Shown here: in pieces, positions 46,176 to 54,080 of the stretch
How the letters are laid out: each line of letters starts with the position of its first letter
Numbering within the stretch: position 1 is the first letter of the stretch
The notes under the pieces: model-generated
Databases searched by the model: none
Told to the model about the DNA's origin: nothing
The model's input: only the letters and a program-made list of their open reading frames with translations
Program-made: the position numbers and the translations under genes
NCBI GenBank assembly: GCA_050246635.1
Contig: JBFWVR010000002.1
Location: 1-64,000 of the forward strand
From: JBFWVR01 sp050246635
Lineage (GTDB): Bacteria > Acidobacteriota > Vicinamibacteria > Vicinamibacterales > UBA2999
Direction of reading: 5' to 3'
Length of the DNA stretch: 64,000 nucleotides

Positions 46176-46434
46176 CACCTTCGTGCTGCACCTTCGTGCC
46201 GCACCTCCGTGCCGCACCTTCGTGCCGCACCTTCGTGCCGCACCCCCGTGCCGCACCCCCGTGCCGCACCTTCGTGCCGCACCTCCGTGCCGCACCTCCG
46301 TGCCGCACCCCCGTGCCGCACCTTCGTGCCGCACCTTCGTGCCGCACCTTCGTGCCGCACCTTCGTGCCGCACCTCCGTGCCGCACCTCCGTGCCGCACC
46401 CTCGTGCCGCACCTCCGTGCCGCACCCTCGTCGT
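46176..46434. repeat. 13-bp tandem array (ACCTTCGTGCCGC), about 20 copies
   Basis: About 20 near-perfect copies of ACC(T/C)(T/C)CGTGCCGC, alternating mainly between CTTCGTG, CTCCGTG and CCCCGTG variants. It fills the space between the two permease genes. It has no stop codon in most frames of either strand, so long spurious reading frames cross it. There are no spacers, so it is not a CRISPR array. Confidence 0.95.
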
Positions 46435-46435
46435 A

Positions 46436-47989
46436 CTACTCCCGCCGCAGCGCCACGATCGGGTCGAGCGCCGCCGCCCGCCGCGCCGGATAGAACCCGA
46501 AGAACACGCCCACGGCCGCCGACACGCCGACGGCGAGCACGATGGACGAGGGCGACACGACGGTGGACCAGTTCAGCGTCGACGCAATCAGGTACGACGC
46601 AATCACCCCGAGGATGATGCCGGCCGCCCCGCCGGCGAGGCTGATCGCGACGGCCTCGGCGAGGAACTGCCGCATGACGTCGCGGCCGCGCGCCCCGACG
46701 GCCAGGCGCAAGCCGATCTCGCGCGTGCGTTCGGTCACCGAGAGCAGCGTGATGTTCATGATGCCGATGCCGCCGACGAGCAGCGACACCGCCGCGACGG
46801 CCGCGAGCAGCCACTGCATGGTCGTGCTGGCGCGCTCGAGCGTCGTGGCCAGCTGCTCGAGGGTGACCCGCTCCAGCTCACGCACGTTGCCGGCGATGGC
46901 GCGGGCCACGTTCGGCGGCAGGCCGCCGCCGGTGATGGCGCGGGTCGCCTGCGTGGAGATCGTGAAGTCGTCCGGCTTCTCCTCGGTGATGCCGTGCCGC
47001 TGCCGCAGGAGCTCGGTGATGCGCTTCGAGAGCACCGTCACCTCGCCGGAGGACTCCGCCGTCACCGTGATGTCGTTCAGCTTGGACAGGTTGAGCAGCT
47101 TGTGCGTCGTCGTGTAGGGCATGTAGACGGCGTCGAACTCCTCGTCGCCCGGCGACGGCCGCACGACCCAGCTCGCGCTCGACAGCACCCCGATCACCGT
47201 GAACGGCTGGTTCCAGAGCATGACCTCCTCGCCCACGGGGTCGACGCCGGGGCCGAAGAGCTTCTCCGCGGCGACCTGGCCGAAGACCATCACCTGCGCG
47301 GCGCTCTCCTGCTCGTCCTCGGTGAAGAAGCGGCCCGAGGTGAAGGTCCAGGCGCGCTTGATCGAGGGCAGCCACATGTCGGCGCCGTGCATCTTGGTGA
47401 ACCACCGCTGCTCGCCGTAGTGCACGCGCGCGTTGGTGTGCACGCCGCACGCGACGTACTGCACGCCGTCCATCTCGCGGATCGCCTCGGCGTCGGCGAA
47501 CGACAGCGTGGCGGCGGCGCCGAGCCCCGCCTCCAGGTCGCCGAGGCGCTGCCAGGCGAGTGGGTGGTCGTGCTTCTCCATCGGGTCGTCCTCCGGATGG
47601 AACGCGGTGAGCACGACGTCCGGGTTGTCGAGGCGGCCACCCGCCATGGGGCGCGGACGGTCGGGCGCGGGCAGCGGCACGAGATCCGGTACCGGCAGGA
47701 CGAGCGTGTCACCGGCGTCGCCCTGGTGCGCGATGGCGGCGCCAGAGTCCTCGGTCTTCGGCTTCCAGTTGCCCGCGGTGATCGTGAGCTGGTTCAGCCC
47801 CGCGGCGCGCACCTGGTCCTCGATGGACTGCTGCGCGCCGGCGCCCACGGCCATCATGGCCAGGACCGTCGCCACCCCCACCGTGATCCCGAGCATCGTC
47901 AGCGCCGACTGCAGCCGGTTGCGCGTCAGCGCCTTGATGGCGATGTCGATCACGGGATGCTGGATCCAGCTCTTCACCTTGTCGGTCAT
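46436..47989 (-). CDS. MacB-like ABC transporter permease (first permease)
   Basis: A 517-residue inner-membrane permease. TM1 is at about residues 27-50 (LQSALTMLGITVGVATVLAM). A large periplasmic domain runs to about 380, longer than in its neighbour because of an inserted segment around residues 70-130 (GDAGDTLVLPVPDLVPLPAP). The FtsX block has GIMNITLLSVTERTREIGLR and ends LDPIVALRRE. It should pair with the downstream permease and the upstream ATPase. The only plausible ribosome site is GAAGG/AGAAGG within a 7-bp repeat just before the ATG. Confidence 0.92.
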   Translation of the reverse strand: MTDKVKSWIQHPVIDIAIKALTRNRLQSALTMLGITVGVATVLAMMAVGAGAQQSIEDQVRAAGLNQLTITAGNWKPKTEDSGAAIAHQGDAGDTLVLPVPDLVPLPAPDRPRPMAGGRLDNPDVVLTAFHPEDDPMEKHDHPLAWQRLGDLEAGLGAAATLSFADAEAIREMDGVQYVACGVHTNARVHYGEQRWFTKMHGADMWLPSIKRAWTFTSGRFFTEDEQESAAQVMVFGQVAAEKLFGPGVDPVGEEVMLWNQPFTVIGVLSSASWVVRPSPGDEEFDAVYMPYTTTHKLLNLSKLNDITVTAESSGEVTVLSKRITELLRQRHGITEEKPDDFTISTQATRAITGGGLPPNVARAIAGNVRELERVTLEQLATTLERASTTMQWLLAAVAAVSLLVGGIGIMNITLLSVTERTREIGLRLAVGARGRDVMRQFLAEAVAISLAGGAAGIILGVIASYLIASTLNWSTVVSPSSIVLAVGVSAAVGVFFGFYPARRAAALDPIVALRRE

Positions 47990-47996
47990 GGCTCGT

Positions 47997-48038
47997 GCCT
48001 TCTGCCTTCTGCCTTCTTACTTCTTACTTCTGACTTCC
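47997..48038 (-). repeat. 7-bp array (GCAGAAG) overlapping the ribosome site of the permease
   Basis: Six imperfect copies, reading AGAAGT and CAGAAGG on the minus strand, fill the gap between the ATPase and the first permease. The last copies lie at Shine-Dalgarno distance from ATG 47989. Confidence 0.75.
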
Positions 48039-48039
48039 G

Positions 48040-48738
48040 TCATGCGACCCGCTCGTTCATGCGGTCCGACACGACGACGCCGTCCTTGAAGTCGATCGTG
48101 CGGGTGCCCCAGGCGGCGATGTCGCGCTCGTGCGTGATCACGACAATCGTGATCCCGCGCTCGGCGCGCAGCCGCGCGAAGATCTCCATCACTTCCTGGC
48201 TCGTCGCCGAGTCGAGGTTGCCGGTCGGCTCGTCCGCGAGCAGGAGCGACGGCTCCGTGATGAGGGCACGCGCGATCGCGACACGCTGCTGCTGGCCCCC
48301 CGACAACTGGTTCGGGTGATGCGTGGCGCGGTCACTGAGGCCGACCGCTTCGAGCGCCGCCAGCGCCCGGGCCCGCCGTTCGGAGGCCGGCACCGCACCC
48401 GCCCGCGTGTAGAGCAGCGGCAACTCGACGTTCTCGGCCGCCGAGGTGCGCGCCAGGAGATTGAACCCCTGGAAGACGAACCCGATCGTCTCGTTCCGCA
48501 CCCGGGCCAGCTCGTCGGTCGGCAACGACGAGACGTCCCGTCCACCGAGCGCGTAGGTGCCGCGACTGGGCCGGTCGAGGCAGCCCAGGATGTGCATGAA
48601 CGTCGACTTGCCCGATCCCGACGGCCCGACGATGGTGACGAACTCGCCGGCGCCGATGTCCAGGCTGACGCCGCGCAGCGCGCGCACGACGTGGTCGCCG
48701 ACGTGGTACTCCTTCTCGAGGTTGCTGACGCTGATCAT
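48040..48738 (-). CDS. ABC transporter ATPase (MacB/LolD type)
   Basis: A 232-residue ATPase. Walker A is GPSGSGKST, the Q loop VFQGFNLL, the signature LSGGQQQRVAIARAL, Walker B LLLADEPTGNLD and the switch His lies in VVITHE. It should energise the two permeases encoded directly after it. No HlyD/MacA-like periplasmic adaptor or TolC is encoded nearby. ATG 48738 gives the usual family N-terminus (MISVSNLEKEY); a GTG 10 codons upstream is possible. Confidence 0.95.
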   Translation of the reverse strand: MISVSNLEKEYHVGDHVVRALRGVSLDIGAGEFVTIVGPSGSGKSTFMHILGCLDRPSRGTYALGGRDVSSLPTDELARVRNETIGFVFQGFNLLARTSAAENVELPLLYTRAGAVPASERRARALAALEAVGLSDRATHHPNQLSGGQQQRVAIARALITEPSLLLADEPTGNLDSATSQEVMEIFARLRAERGITIVVITHERDIAAWGTRTIDFKDGVVVSDRMNERVA

Positions 48739-48838
48739 GCCTGGCCGCCGGACGAACGGGCGCCTCACTCACTGCCGGGGGGTGGTCGGTGTGAGGGGCC
48801 GGCCCCCCCGGGAGGGCCGGCCCGCTCCGTGACGGTCG

Positions 48839-50491
48839 CTAGTTGGTCTTGGGCGGCACCAGGCCGGCGTAGGAATACAGCACGGTGGCCACCGCCTTCT
48901 CGGCCCCCGCCATCCCGTACACCTTCCCGGCGCCCTCGATCACATAGTACTCGTTGGCCGCGTGCGCGCGGCCGCCCACGCCGGCGCCACCCCCGACGAT
49001 GGGCACGCCCTGGAAGGACGACACCCGCTCGCCGACCGGGCCGTTGCCGAAGGCGAACGCCGGCCAGTAGCCGCCGGCAATCTCGTATTCCTCGCGCGGC
49101 TCGCCGTGCGGGATGTTCATGATCTCGTAGGTCCGCTGCAGCGCGCGGGCGATGTCGCTGTCGAAGCTCATCTTGGCCCACGGCACGTCGCCGATGACCT
49201 TGACCTCGACGTCCGGGTAGCCGTTCGCCACGAGCTGCGCCTTCAGCTTCTCGACGATCTCGGGGCCGGTCATGCTCGGCGCGTAGCGGAAGTTGTGCTT
49301 GGACGTGACCTTGTTCGGCAGGATGGCCCCTGCCCCGCCGGCGTACATGTTGCCGCCCCAGATGCCGTCGAGGTTGAAGGACAGGCCGTAGCGCTGCATC
49401 TTCAGCATCGTGAACGGGTCATCCGAGATGTAGCGCGCGACGCCGAGGTTCTTCGCGGCGACGTCCATGTCGACGTTCTCGGCCGCGCGGCGCAGGCCGG
49501 CGACCTGCGAGTCGGACAGCGGGTCGTAGTTGTCGGCGAACCCGTTGATCAGCGGCGTGTTGCCGTCGTCCGAGACGAGCGACGCGAGCATCTTGATGTG
49601 CCGCCACGCCGGGCTGTCCACGCTGCGCTTGTAGGAGCCGTGGATGTCCGACACCGTCGGGCCGCGGCCCCACGCCTCGCCGCTCGTCGTCAGCTCGACG
49701 TAGACACAGCCTTCCGACCCGCCGGAGAACCCGCCCGAGCCGCTCAGAGACTGCCCGCCGAAGCGGTACATCGCATCGGCGCCCTCGAGCAGCTCGGGGT
49801 GGTCCTTCACGAACTGGCGCAGGCCGATGTCCATGCGCTCCTCGTCGCCCTCGGCGACGACGATCAGGTTGACCGGGAGCTTGCCGTGCACCGCCTTGAT
49901 CGCGCGGAACGCGTTCAGCTGCGACATCTGCGGGCCCTTCGAGTTCGTGGCCCCGCGGCCGATCAGCACCTTCTTGAACGGCGGCTGCTCGACCAGCTGC
50001 GCCTCGAACGGCGGGTAGCTCCACGCGTCCGGCTGCGTGATCGGCATCGTGTCGTACATCCAGTAGATCATCACGGTCTTCTCGGCCCCCTCGTCGCACT
50101 TCGCGTAGACGATGGGGTTGCCGGGCTGGCCGTACTCGGTCATCGGGATGTCGTAGACCTGCGTCTGCTGGCAGCCGAGCTCGTCGAAGAAGCCCTTCAC
50201 CATCTCGGCCGACTCCGGGATGCCCTCCCCGGAGTTCGAGATGCTGGGCTGGCGGATCCAGTCCTGCAGGTTCCGCACGTGCTGGTCGATGTTGTCGTCG
50301 ATGTAGGTGTAGACCTGCTGGAGCTCGGCGGGCACCTGGTCGAGGTCCGGGGAGATCTCGGTGTCGCCGTGCGGGCGGATGTCGAGCGCCGCGGGCTCCG
50401 TGGTGGGTGCCGCCCCCGATTCCGGGGCGGCGGACTGCGAGCATGCTGCCGCCATGAGCAGCATGCCGGTGAGCGCGACCATCCGTCGCAT
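48839..50491 (-). CDS. M20-like metallopeptidase lipoprotein with altered metal ligands, copy 1
   Basis: A 550-residue lipoprotein (lipobox MAAAC). It is homologous to M20 dipeptidases: a QDWIRQPSIS opening, YPPFEAQLV, GRGA, an E-rich AEGDEER, a lid domain and a final GGRAHAANEYY. Two ligand positions differ from the family: the usual GHYD is WMYD (His to Met) and GRGASDDKG is GRGATNSKG (bridging Asp to Asn). Activity may be lost or changed. It is nearly identical over long stretches to the neighbour at 50806-52473, so the pair arose by tandem duplication. GGAGGAG precedes ATG 50491. Confidence 0.88.
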   Translation of the reverse strand: MRRMVALTGMLLMAAACSQSAAPESGAAPTTEPAALDIRPHGDTEISPDLDQVPAELQQVYTYIDDNIDQHVRNLQDWIRQPSISNSGEGIPESAEMVKGFFDELGCQQTQVYDIPMTEYGQPGNPIVYAKCDEGAEKTVMIYWMYDTMPITQPDAWSYPPFEAQLVEQPPFKKVLIGRGATNSKGPQMSQLNAFRAIKAVHGKLPVNLIVVAEGDEERMDIGLRQFVKDHPELLEGADAMYRFGGQSLSGSGGFSGGSEGCVYVELTTSGEAWGRGPTVSDIHGSYKRSVDSPAWRHIKMLASLVSDDGNTPLINGFADNYDPLSDSQVAGLRRAAENVDMDVAAKNLGVARYISDDPFTMLKMQRYGLSFNLDGIWGGNMYAGGAGAILPNKVTSKHNFRYAPSMTGPEIVEKLKAQLVANGYPDVEVKVIGDVPWAKMSFDSDIARALQRTYEIMNIPHGEPREEYEIAGGYWPAFAFGNGPVGERVSSFQGVPIVGGGAGVGGRAHAANEYYVIEGAGKVYGMAGAEKAVATVLYSYAGLVPPKTN

Positions 50492-50524
50492 GGCTCCTCC
50501 TTCAGCTGATGGTGTGATGCGAGC

Positions 50525-50553
50525 ATTCAGCCCTACCGGGACCGAGATGTCAA
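50525..50553 (-). promoter_or_regulatory. Sigma-70-type promoter of copy 1
   Basis: On the minus strand TTGACA (50553-50548) and CTGAAT (50530-50525) are separated by 17 bases. The -10 is weak but the -35 is perfect, and the arrangement matches the promoter of copy 2. Confidence 0.5.
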
Positions 50554-50653
50554 CCATCCTGCCACTCGATTTTGCTGAGCCATCCAATCGATGCGCCGGG
50601 GTGATGCCGGCGGGGGCATTGCCCGCATGCGCGCGCCGGATGCGTCGGACGCG

Positions 50654-50689
50654 AAAAGGGCGGACGGCCCCCGGCCACCCGCCCTTTTT
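50654..50689 (-). terminator. Terminator downstream of M20-like copy 2
   Basis: AAAAGGGCGG and CCGCCCTTTT form a 10-bp stem with an inner GGCC/GGCC helix. Reading on the minus strand it ends in TTTTCG. It follows the copy 2 gene by about 117 bases and can work in both directions. Confidence 0.75.
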
Positions 50690-50711
50690 GTCGGAATCCT
50701 GGTAACAAGCC

Positions 50712-50786
50712 AGCCACGCCCCTTCGACGGTGCTCAGGGTCGCCCCGAGCGATGTCGAGGGGCGAAGCTCACGAAGCGGCGTGGCT
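50712..50786. repeat. CCTTCGAC-type palindromic element, copy 1
   Basis: Outer arms AGCCACGCC/GGCGTGGCT enclose an inner pair CGCCCCTTCGAC/GTCGAGGGGCG and a CTCAGGG core. An inverted copy lies at 53971-54043. Elements with CCTTCGAC...CTCAGGG are scattered in many bacterial genomes. Confidence 0.7.
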
Positions 50787-50805
50787 AGTTGTCCCCTGTC
50801 GTGGT

Positions 50806-52473
50806 CTAGTTCGTCGGCGCGGCCGCCGCCGGCGGCACCTTGCCCGCGAAGGCGTAGAGCAGCGTGGCCACCGCCTTCTCGGCGCCTGCCATGCCGTAGA
50901 CCTTGCCGGCGCCCTCGATGACATAGTACTCGTTCGCCGCGTGCGCGCGGCCACCGTGGCCCGCGCCGCCCCCGACGATCGGCACGCCCTGGAACGAACC
51001 GACGCGCTCGCCGACTTCCTTGTTGCTGAAGACGAACGCCGGCCAGTAGCCGCCCATGCCGATGCCCTCGCTCTCCTTGCGCTCGCCGTGCGGGATGTTC
51101 ATCAGCTCGTAGGTCCGCTCGAGGGCGGCCGCGATGTCGGTGTCGTAGCTCATCTTCGACCACGGCACGTCACCGATCATCTTGACCTCGACGTCCGGGT
51201 AGCCGTTCTTCACGAGCTGCTCGCGGATGCGGTCGACGATCTCCGGCCCCTTCATGTTCGGGACGTACCGGATATTGTGCTTCGACGTGATCTTGTTCGG
51301 CAGGATGGCGCCGGCGCCACCCGCATACATGTTGCCGCCCCAGATGCCGTCCATGTTGAACGACAGGCCGTAGCGCTGCATCTTCAGCATCGTGTACGGG
51401 TCGTCCGAGATGTAACGCGCCACGCCGAGGTTCTGCGCCGCCACCTTCATGTCGACGTTGGCGGCCGCCCGCCGGAGGTCGGCCTCCTGCTCGGGCGTCG
51501 GCGGCATCATGCCGTCGCTGAAGCCGTCGACCATCGGCGTGTTGCCGTCGTCCGAGACGAGCGACGCGAGCATCTTGATGTGACGCCACGCCGGGCTGTC
51601 CACGCTGCGTTTGTTCGCGCCGTGGATGTCCGAGACGGTCGGGCCGCGGCCCCAGGCCTCGCCGCTCGTCGTGAGCTCGATGTAGACGCAGCCTTCCGAA
51701 CCACCCGAGAAGCCGGCGCCGCCGCTTGGCGCCTGGCCACCGAAGAGGTACATCGCGTCGGCGCCCTCGAAGAGCTCACCGTGGTCGCGCGCGAACTGAC
51801 GCAGGCCGATGTCCATGCGCTCCTCGTCACCCTCGGCGACGACGATCAGGTTGACCGGGAGCTTCCCGTGCACCGCCTTGATCGCGCGGAACGCGTTCAG
51901 CTGGGTCATCTGCGGGCCCTTCGAGTTGGTGGCCCCGCGGCCGACCAGCACCTTCTTGTACGGCGGCTGCTCGACGAGCTGCGCCTCGAACGGCGGGTAG
52001 CTCCACGCATCGGGCTGCGTGATCGGCATCGTGTCGTACATCCAGTAGATCAGCAGCGTCTTCTCGGCGCCCTCGTCACACTTCGCGTAGACAACGGGGT
52101 TGCCGGGCTGGCCGTACTCGGTCATCGGGATGTCGTAGACCTGCGTCTGCTGGCAGCCGAGCTCGTCGAAGAAGCCCTTCACCATCTCGGCCGACTCCGG
52201 GATGCCTTCCCCCGAGTTCGAGATGCTGGGCTGGCGGATCCAGTCCTGCAGGTTCCGCACGTGCTGGTCGATGTTGTCGTCGATGTAGGTGTAGACCTGC
52301 TGGAGGTCCGCCGGTACCTGCGCCATGTCCGGCGAGATCTCGGTGTCACCGTTCGGGCGAATCCCAAGCGCCGCGGGTTCGGCGGTGGGCGTCGTCGACG
52401 AGGACGAAGCGGGGGGCTGTGAGCACGCGGCCGCAAGCAGCAGCATGCCGGAAAGGGCGACGAACCGGCGCAT
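50806..52473 (-). CDS. M20-like metallopeptidase lipoprotein with altered metal ligands, copy 2
   Basis: A 555-residue lipoprotein (lipobox LAAAC). Same architecture as copy 1, with the same substitutions: WMYD in place of HYD and GRGATNSKG in place of GRGA.D.KG. The AEGDEER and GGRAHAANEYY motifs are kept. Differences from copy 1 cluster in the linker after the lipobox, around residues 325-345 (PTPEQEADLRRAAANVD) and before GGYWPAF. It is transcribed from its own sigma-70-like promoter with a leader of about 78 bases and ends at a terminator, so it need not be co-expressed with copy 1. Confidence 0.88.
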   Translation of the reverse strand: MRRFVALSGMLLLAAACSQPPASSSSTTPTAEPAALGIRPNGDTEISPDMAQVPADLQQVYTYIDDNIDQHVRNLQDWIRQPSISNSGEGIPESAEMVKGFFDELGCQQTQVYDIPMTEYGQPGNPVVYAKCDEGAEKTLLIYWMYDTMPITQPDAWSYPPFEAQLVEQPPYKKVLVGRGATNSKGPQMTQLNAFRAIKAVHGKLPVNLIVVAEGDEERMDIGLRQFARDHGELFEGADAMYLFGGQAPSGGAGFSGGSEGCVYIELTTSGEAWGRGPTVSDIHGANKRSVDSPAWRHIKMLASLVSDDGNTPMVDGFSDGMMPPTPEQEADLRRAAANVDMKVAAQNLGVARYISDDPYTMLKMQRYGLSFNMDGIWGGNMYAGGAGAILPNKITSKHNIRYVPNMKGPEIVDRIREQLVKNGYPDVEVKMIGDVPWSKMSYDTDIAAALERTYELMNIPHGERKESEGIGMGGYWPAFVFSNKEVGERVGSFQGVPIVGGGAGHGGRAHAANEYYVIEGAGKVYGMAGAEKAVATLLYAFAGKVPPAAAAPTN

Positions 52474-52557
52474 GAAACCTCCTCTTGCTGCGCGGCGCGC
52501 GGGCGGCGCTCCGGTGCGCCCGGCCCCGGGGCCGTCGGCGCCGCGACAGGTCTACAC

Positions 52558-52586
52558 GTTCTACGGGTTCTCGCTGCCCACGTCAA
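52558..52586 (-). promoter_or_regulatory. Sigma-70-type promoter of copy 2
   Basis: On the minus strand TTGACG (52586-52581), a 17-base spacer and TAGAAC (52563-52558). It overlaps, back to back, the predicted promoter of the divergent DUF885 gene. Confidence 0.6.
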
Positions 52587-52592
52587 CAGTGG

Positions 52593-52598
52593 TGTAAT
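52593..52598 (+). promoter_or_regulatory. -10 box TGTAAT, predicted leaderless promoter
   Basis: TGTAAT (in GTGGTGTAAT) is followed by 7 bases and GTG 52606. It overlaps ATG 52597, which therefore could not be used by this transcript. Confidence 0.5.
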
Positions 52599-52605
52599 GA
52601 CCGGC

Positions 52606-53820
52606 GTGTCGTTCGTTCGTACGGGATGGATTCAATGCGTGGCCCTCATGGCCGTGTCGGCGTGCGCGCCGGCCCCCCCGGCCCTCGACGCCATTGCCGA
52701 AGGCTACGTGCGCGTCGCGCTCGCCCTCGCCCAGCACCAGCCGAGCCTGGTGGACGCGTTCCAGGGACCCGACGGGTGGCGTCCCGGCGCCCGCGTGCCC
52801 GTCGCCGCGCTCGGGGCCCGGGTGGCCGGCCTGCGGGAGAGCCTGGCCCACGCCGAGCCGGACTCGCCAGCCGACCGGCACCGCGCGGCCTACCTCGACG
52901 GCCAGCTGGCCGCGCTCGACCTCGTCGTGCAGCGGCTGCTCGGCACCCGGACCACCTTCGCCGACGAGGTGCGGCAGGCCTTCGGCGTGCCCCTCACGGG
53001 CGCGCCCGCCGGCCGGCTGGACGCCGCGCGCGCCACGCTGACCGCCCTGCTGCCCGGCGACGATCGGCAACCGCTGCGCGCGCGCTATCTGGCGTATCGC
53101 GACGCGGCCGCGCTCCCGCCCGCCGCCGTCGAGCGCCGCTTCGCCGACGCCCTCGACCGCTGCCGCGCGACGACGCTGGGGCACCTCACGCTGCCCCCTG
53201 GCGAGCACGTGACGCTCGAGTGGGGCGACACCGGCCCCTGGGAAGCCTACGCCCGCGATGCCGGCGGGCTCGGCACCGTCATCGACGTCACCCGGAGCGG
53301 GGAGCCCACCGCCGCCCACGCCGCGCACGTGGCCTGTCACGAGGGTTATCCCGGACACCACGTGCAGCACGTGCTGATGACCCGCGCGCTCGTCGAGGCG
53401 CGCGGCTGGCTCGAGTTCACCCTGGCGCCCGCGTTCGGCCCCCACCTGCTGATCAGCGAGGGGGCCGCGGAAGCCGGGGCGCGCCTCGCCCTCTCCGAGG
53501 CCCGGCCCGACGGCGTGTCCGCGGACGACCTCGCCATCGAGGAGGCCGTGGCCGACCTGTCGGCCGCCGTGCCGCCCCTTGTTGCCGCGTACCTCGACGG
53601 CACCCTCGACGGCCCCGAGGCGGCGCGGCGCCTGGAAGACGAGGCGCTCGTCGCGGACGGGCCTGCGTTCCTGGCGTTCGCCGAACGGGCCCGCGTGCGA
53701 GCCGTCGCCTACCCGCTCGGCACGCGGCTGGTGGAGGCCGCACTCGACCAGGCCGGCGAGGGGAAACGATGGGAGAGGCTCGCGGAGATTTTTGAATCTG
53801 GTGATTTCGTGATCTGGTGA
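52606..53820 (+). CDS. DUF885-like lipoprotein, putative zinc peptidase
   Basis: About 404 residues from GTG 52606 (407 from ATG 52597). A lipobox (MAVSAC) follows a short signal. The zinc-site motif typical of DUF885 is present: ACHEGYPGHHVQHV, with ISEGAAEAG downstream as the likely third ligand. DUF885 proteins are assumed to be secreted metallopeptidases. The GTG is preferred because a -10-like box sits 7 bases before it. The C-terminal tail (FESGDFVIW) and the TGA stop come from an 8-bp repeat array. Confidence 0.85.
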   Translation: MSFVRTGWIQCVALMAVSACAPAPPALDAIAEGYVRVALALAQHQPSLVDAFQGPDGWRPGARVPVAALGARVAGLRESLAHAEPDSPADRHRAAYLDGQLAALDLVVQRLLGTRTTFADEVRQAFGVPLTGAPAGRLDAARATLTALLPGDDRQPLRARYLAYRDAAALPPAAVERRFADALDRCRATTLGHLTLPPGEHVTLEWGDTGPWEAYARDAGGLGTVIDVTRSGEPTAAHAAHVACHEGYPGHHVQHVLMTRALVEARGWLEFTLAPAFGPHLLISEGAAEAGARLALSEARPDGVSADDLAIEEAVADLSAAVPPLVAAYLDGTLDGPEAARRLEDEALVADGPAFLAFAERARVRAVAYPLGTRLVEAALDQAGEGKRWERLAEIFESGDFVIW

Positions 53821-53879
53821 TCTCGTGATTTGGTGATCTCGTGATTTGGTGATCTCGTGATTTGGTGATCGCGTGATTT
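53797..53879 (+). repeat. 8-bp array GTGATYTN at the DUF885 gene end
   Basis: About ten copies in the coding orientation of the preceding gene. The stop TGA (53818-53820) lies in the third unit. A short 9-bp array (CACGAAGGN) follows at 53888-53917. Confidence 0.85.
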
Positions 53880-53970
53880 GAATACCAGCCACGAAGGGCA
53901 CGAAGAACACGAAGGCGGACCGCAACGCATCGCCGCCGACACCTTCACGGGCTGTCCACTCGTGTTCTCT

Positions 53971-54043
53971 TCGTGAGCTTCGTGGGCTTCGCCCCTCGAC
54001 AGAGCTCGGGGCGCCCCTGAGCGCAGTCGAAGGGCGTGGCTGG
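53971..54043. repeat. CCTTCGAC-type palindromic element, copy 2 (inverted relative to copy 1)
   Basis: CTTCGCCCCTCGAC...CTGAGCGCAGTCGAAGGGCG and a terminal GTGGCTGG match the element at 50712-50786 in the opposite orientation. Confidence 0.7.
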
Positions 54044-54080
54044 CCCTTCTCCCCCAGCCCGTCTTTGACCTGGAGTACCG

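Noticed and set aside
46176..46434. Possible CRISPR array
   Set aside because: The units are 13 bases, contiguous, and vary only at fixed positions. There are no unique spacers and no cas genes.
46133..46814. Long open frames through the 13-bp array (Arg/Gly/His-rich repeat proteins)
   Set aside because: The unit has no stop codon in several frames, so open frames arise automatically. There is no ribosome site or domain, and they overlap real permease genes on the same span.
53709..53948. Small proteins made of NHEITKSRDHQITRSPDHQIT-like residues near gene ends
   Set aside because: They are the stop-free reverse strand of the 8-bp GTGATCTN arrays and have no other support.
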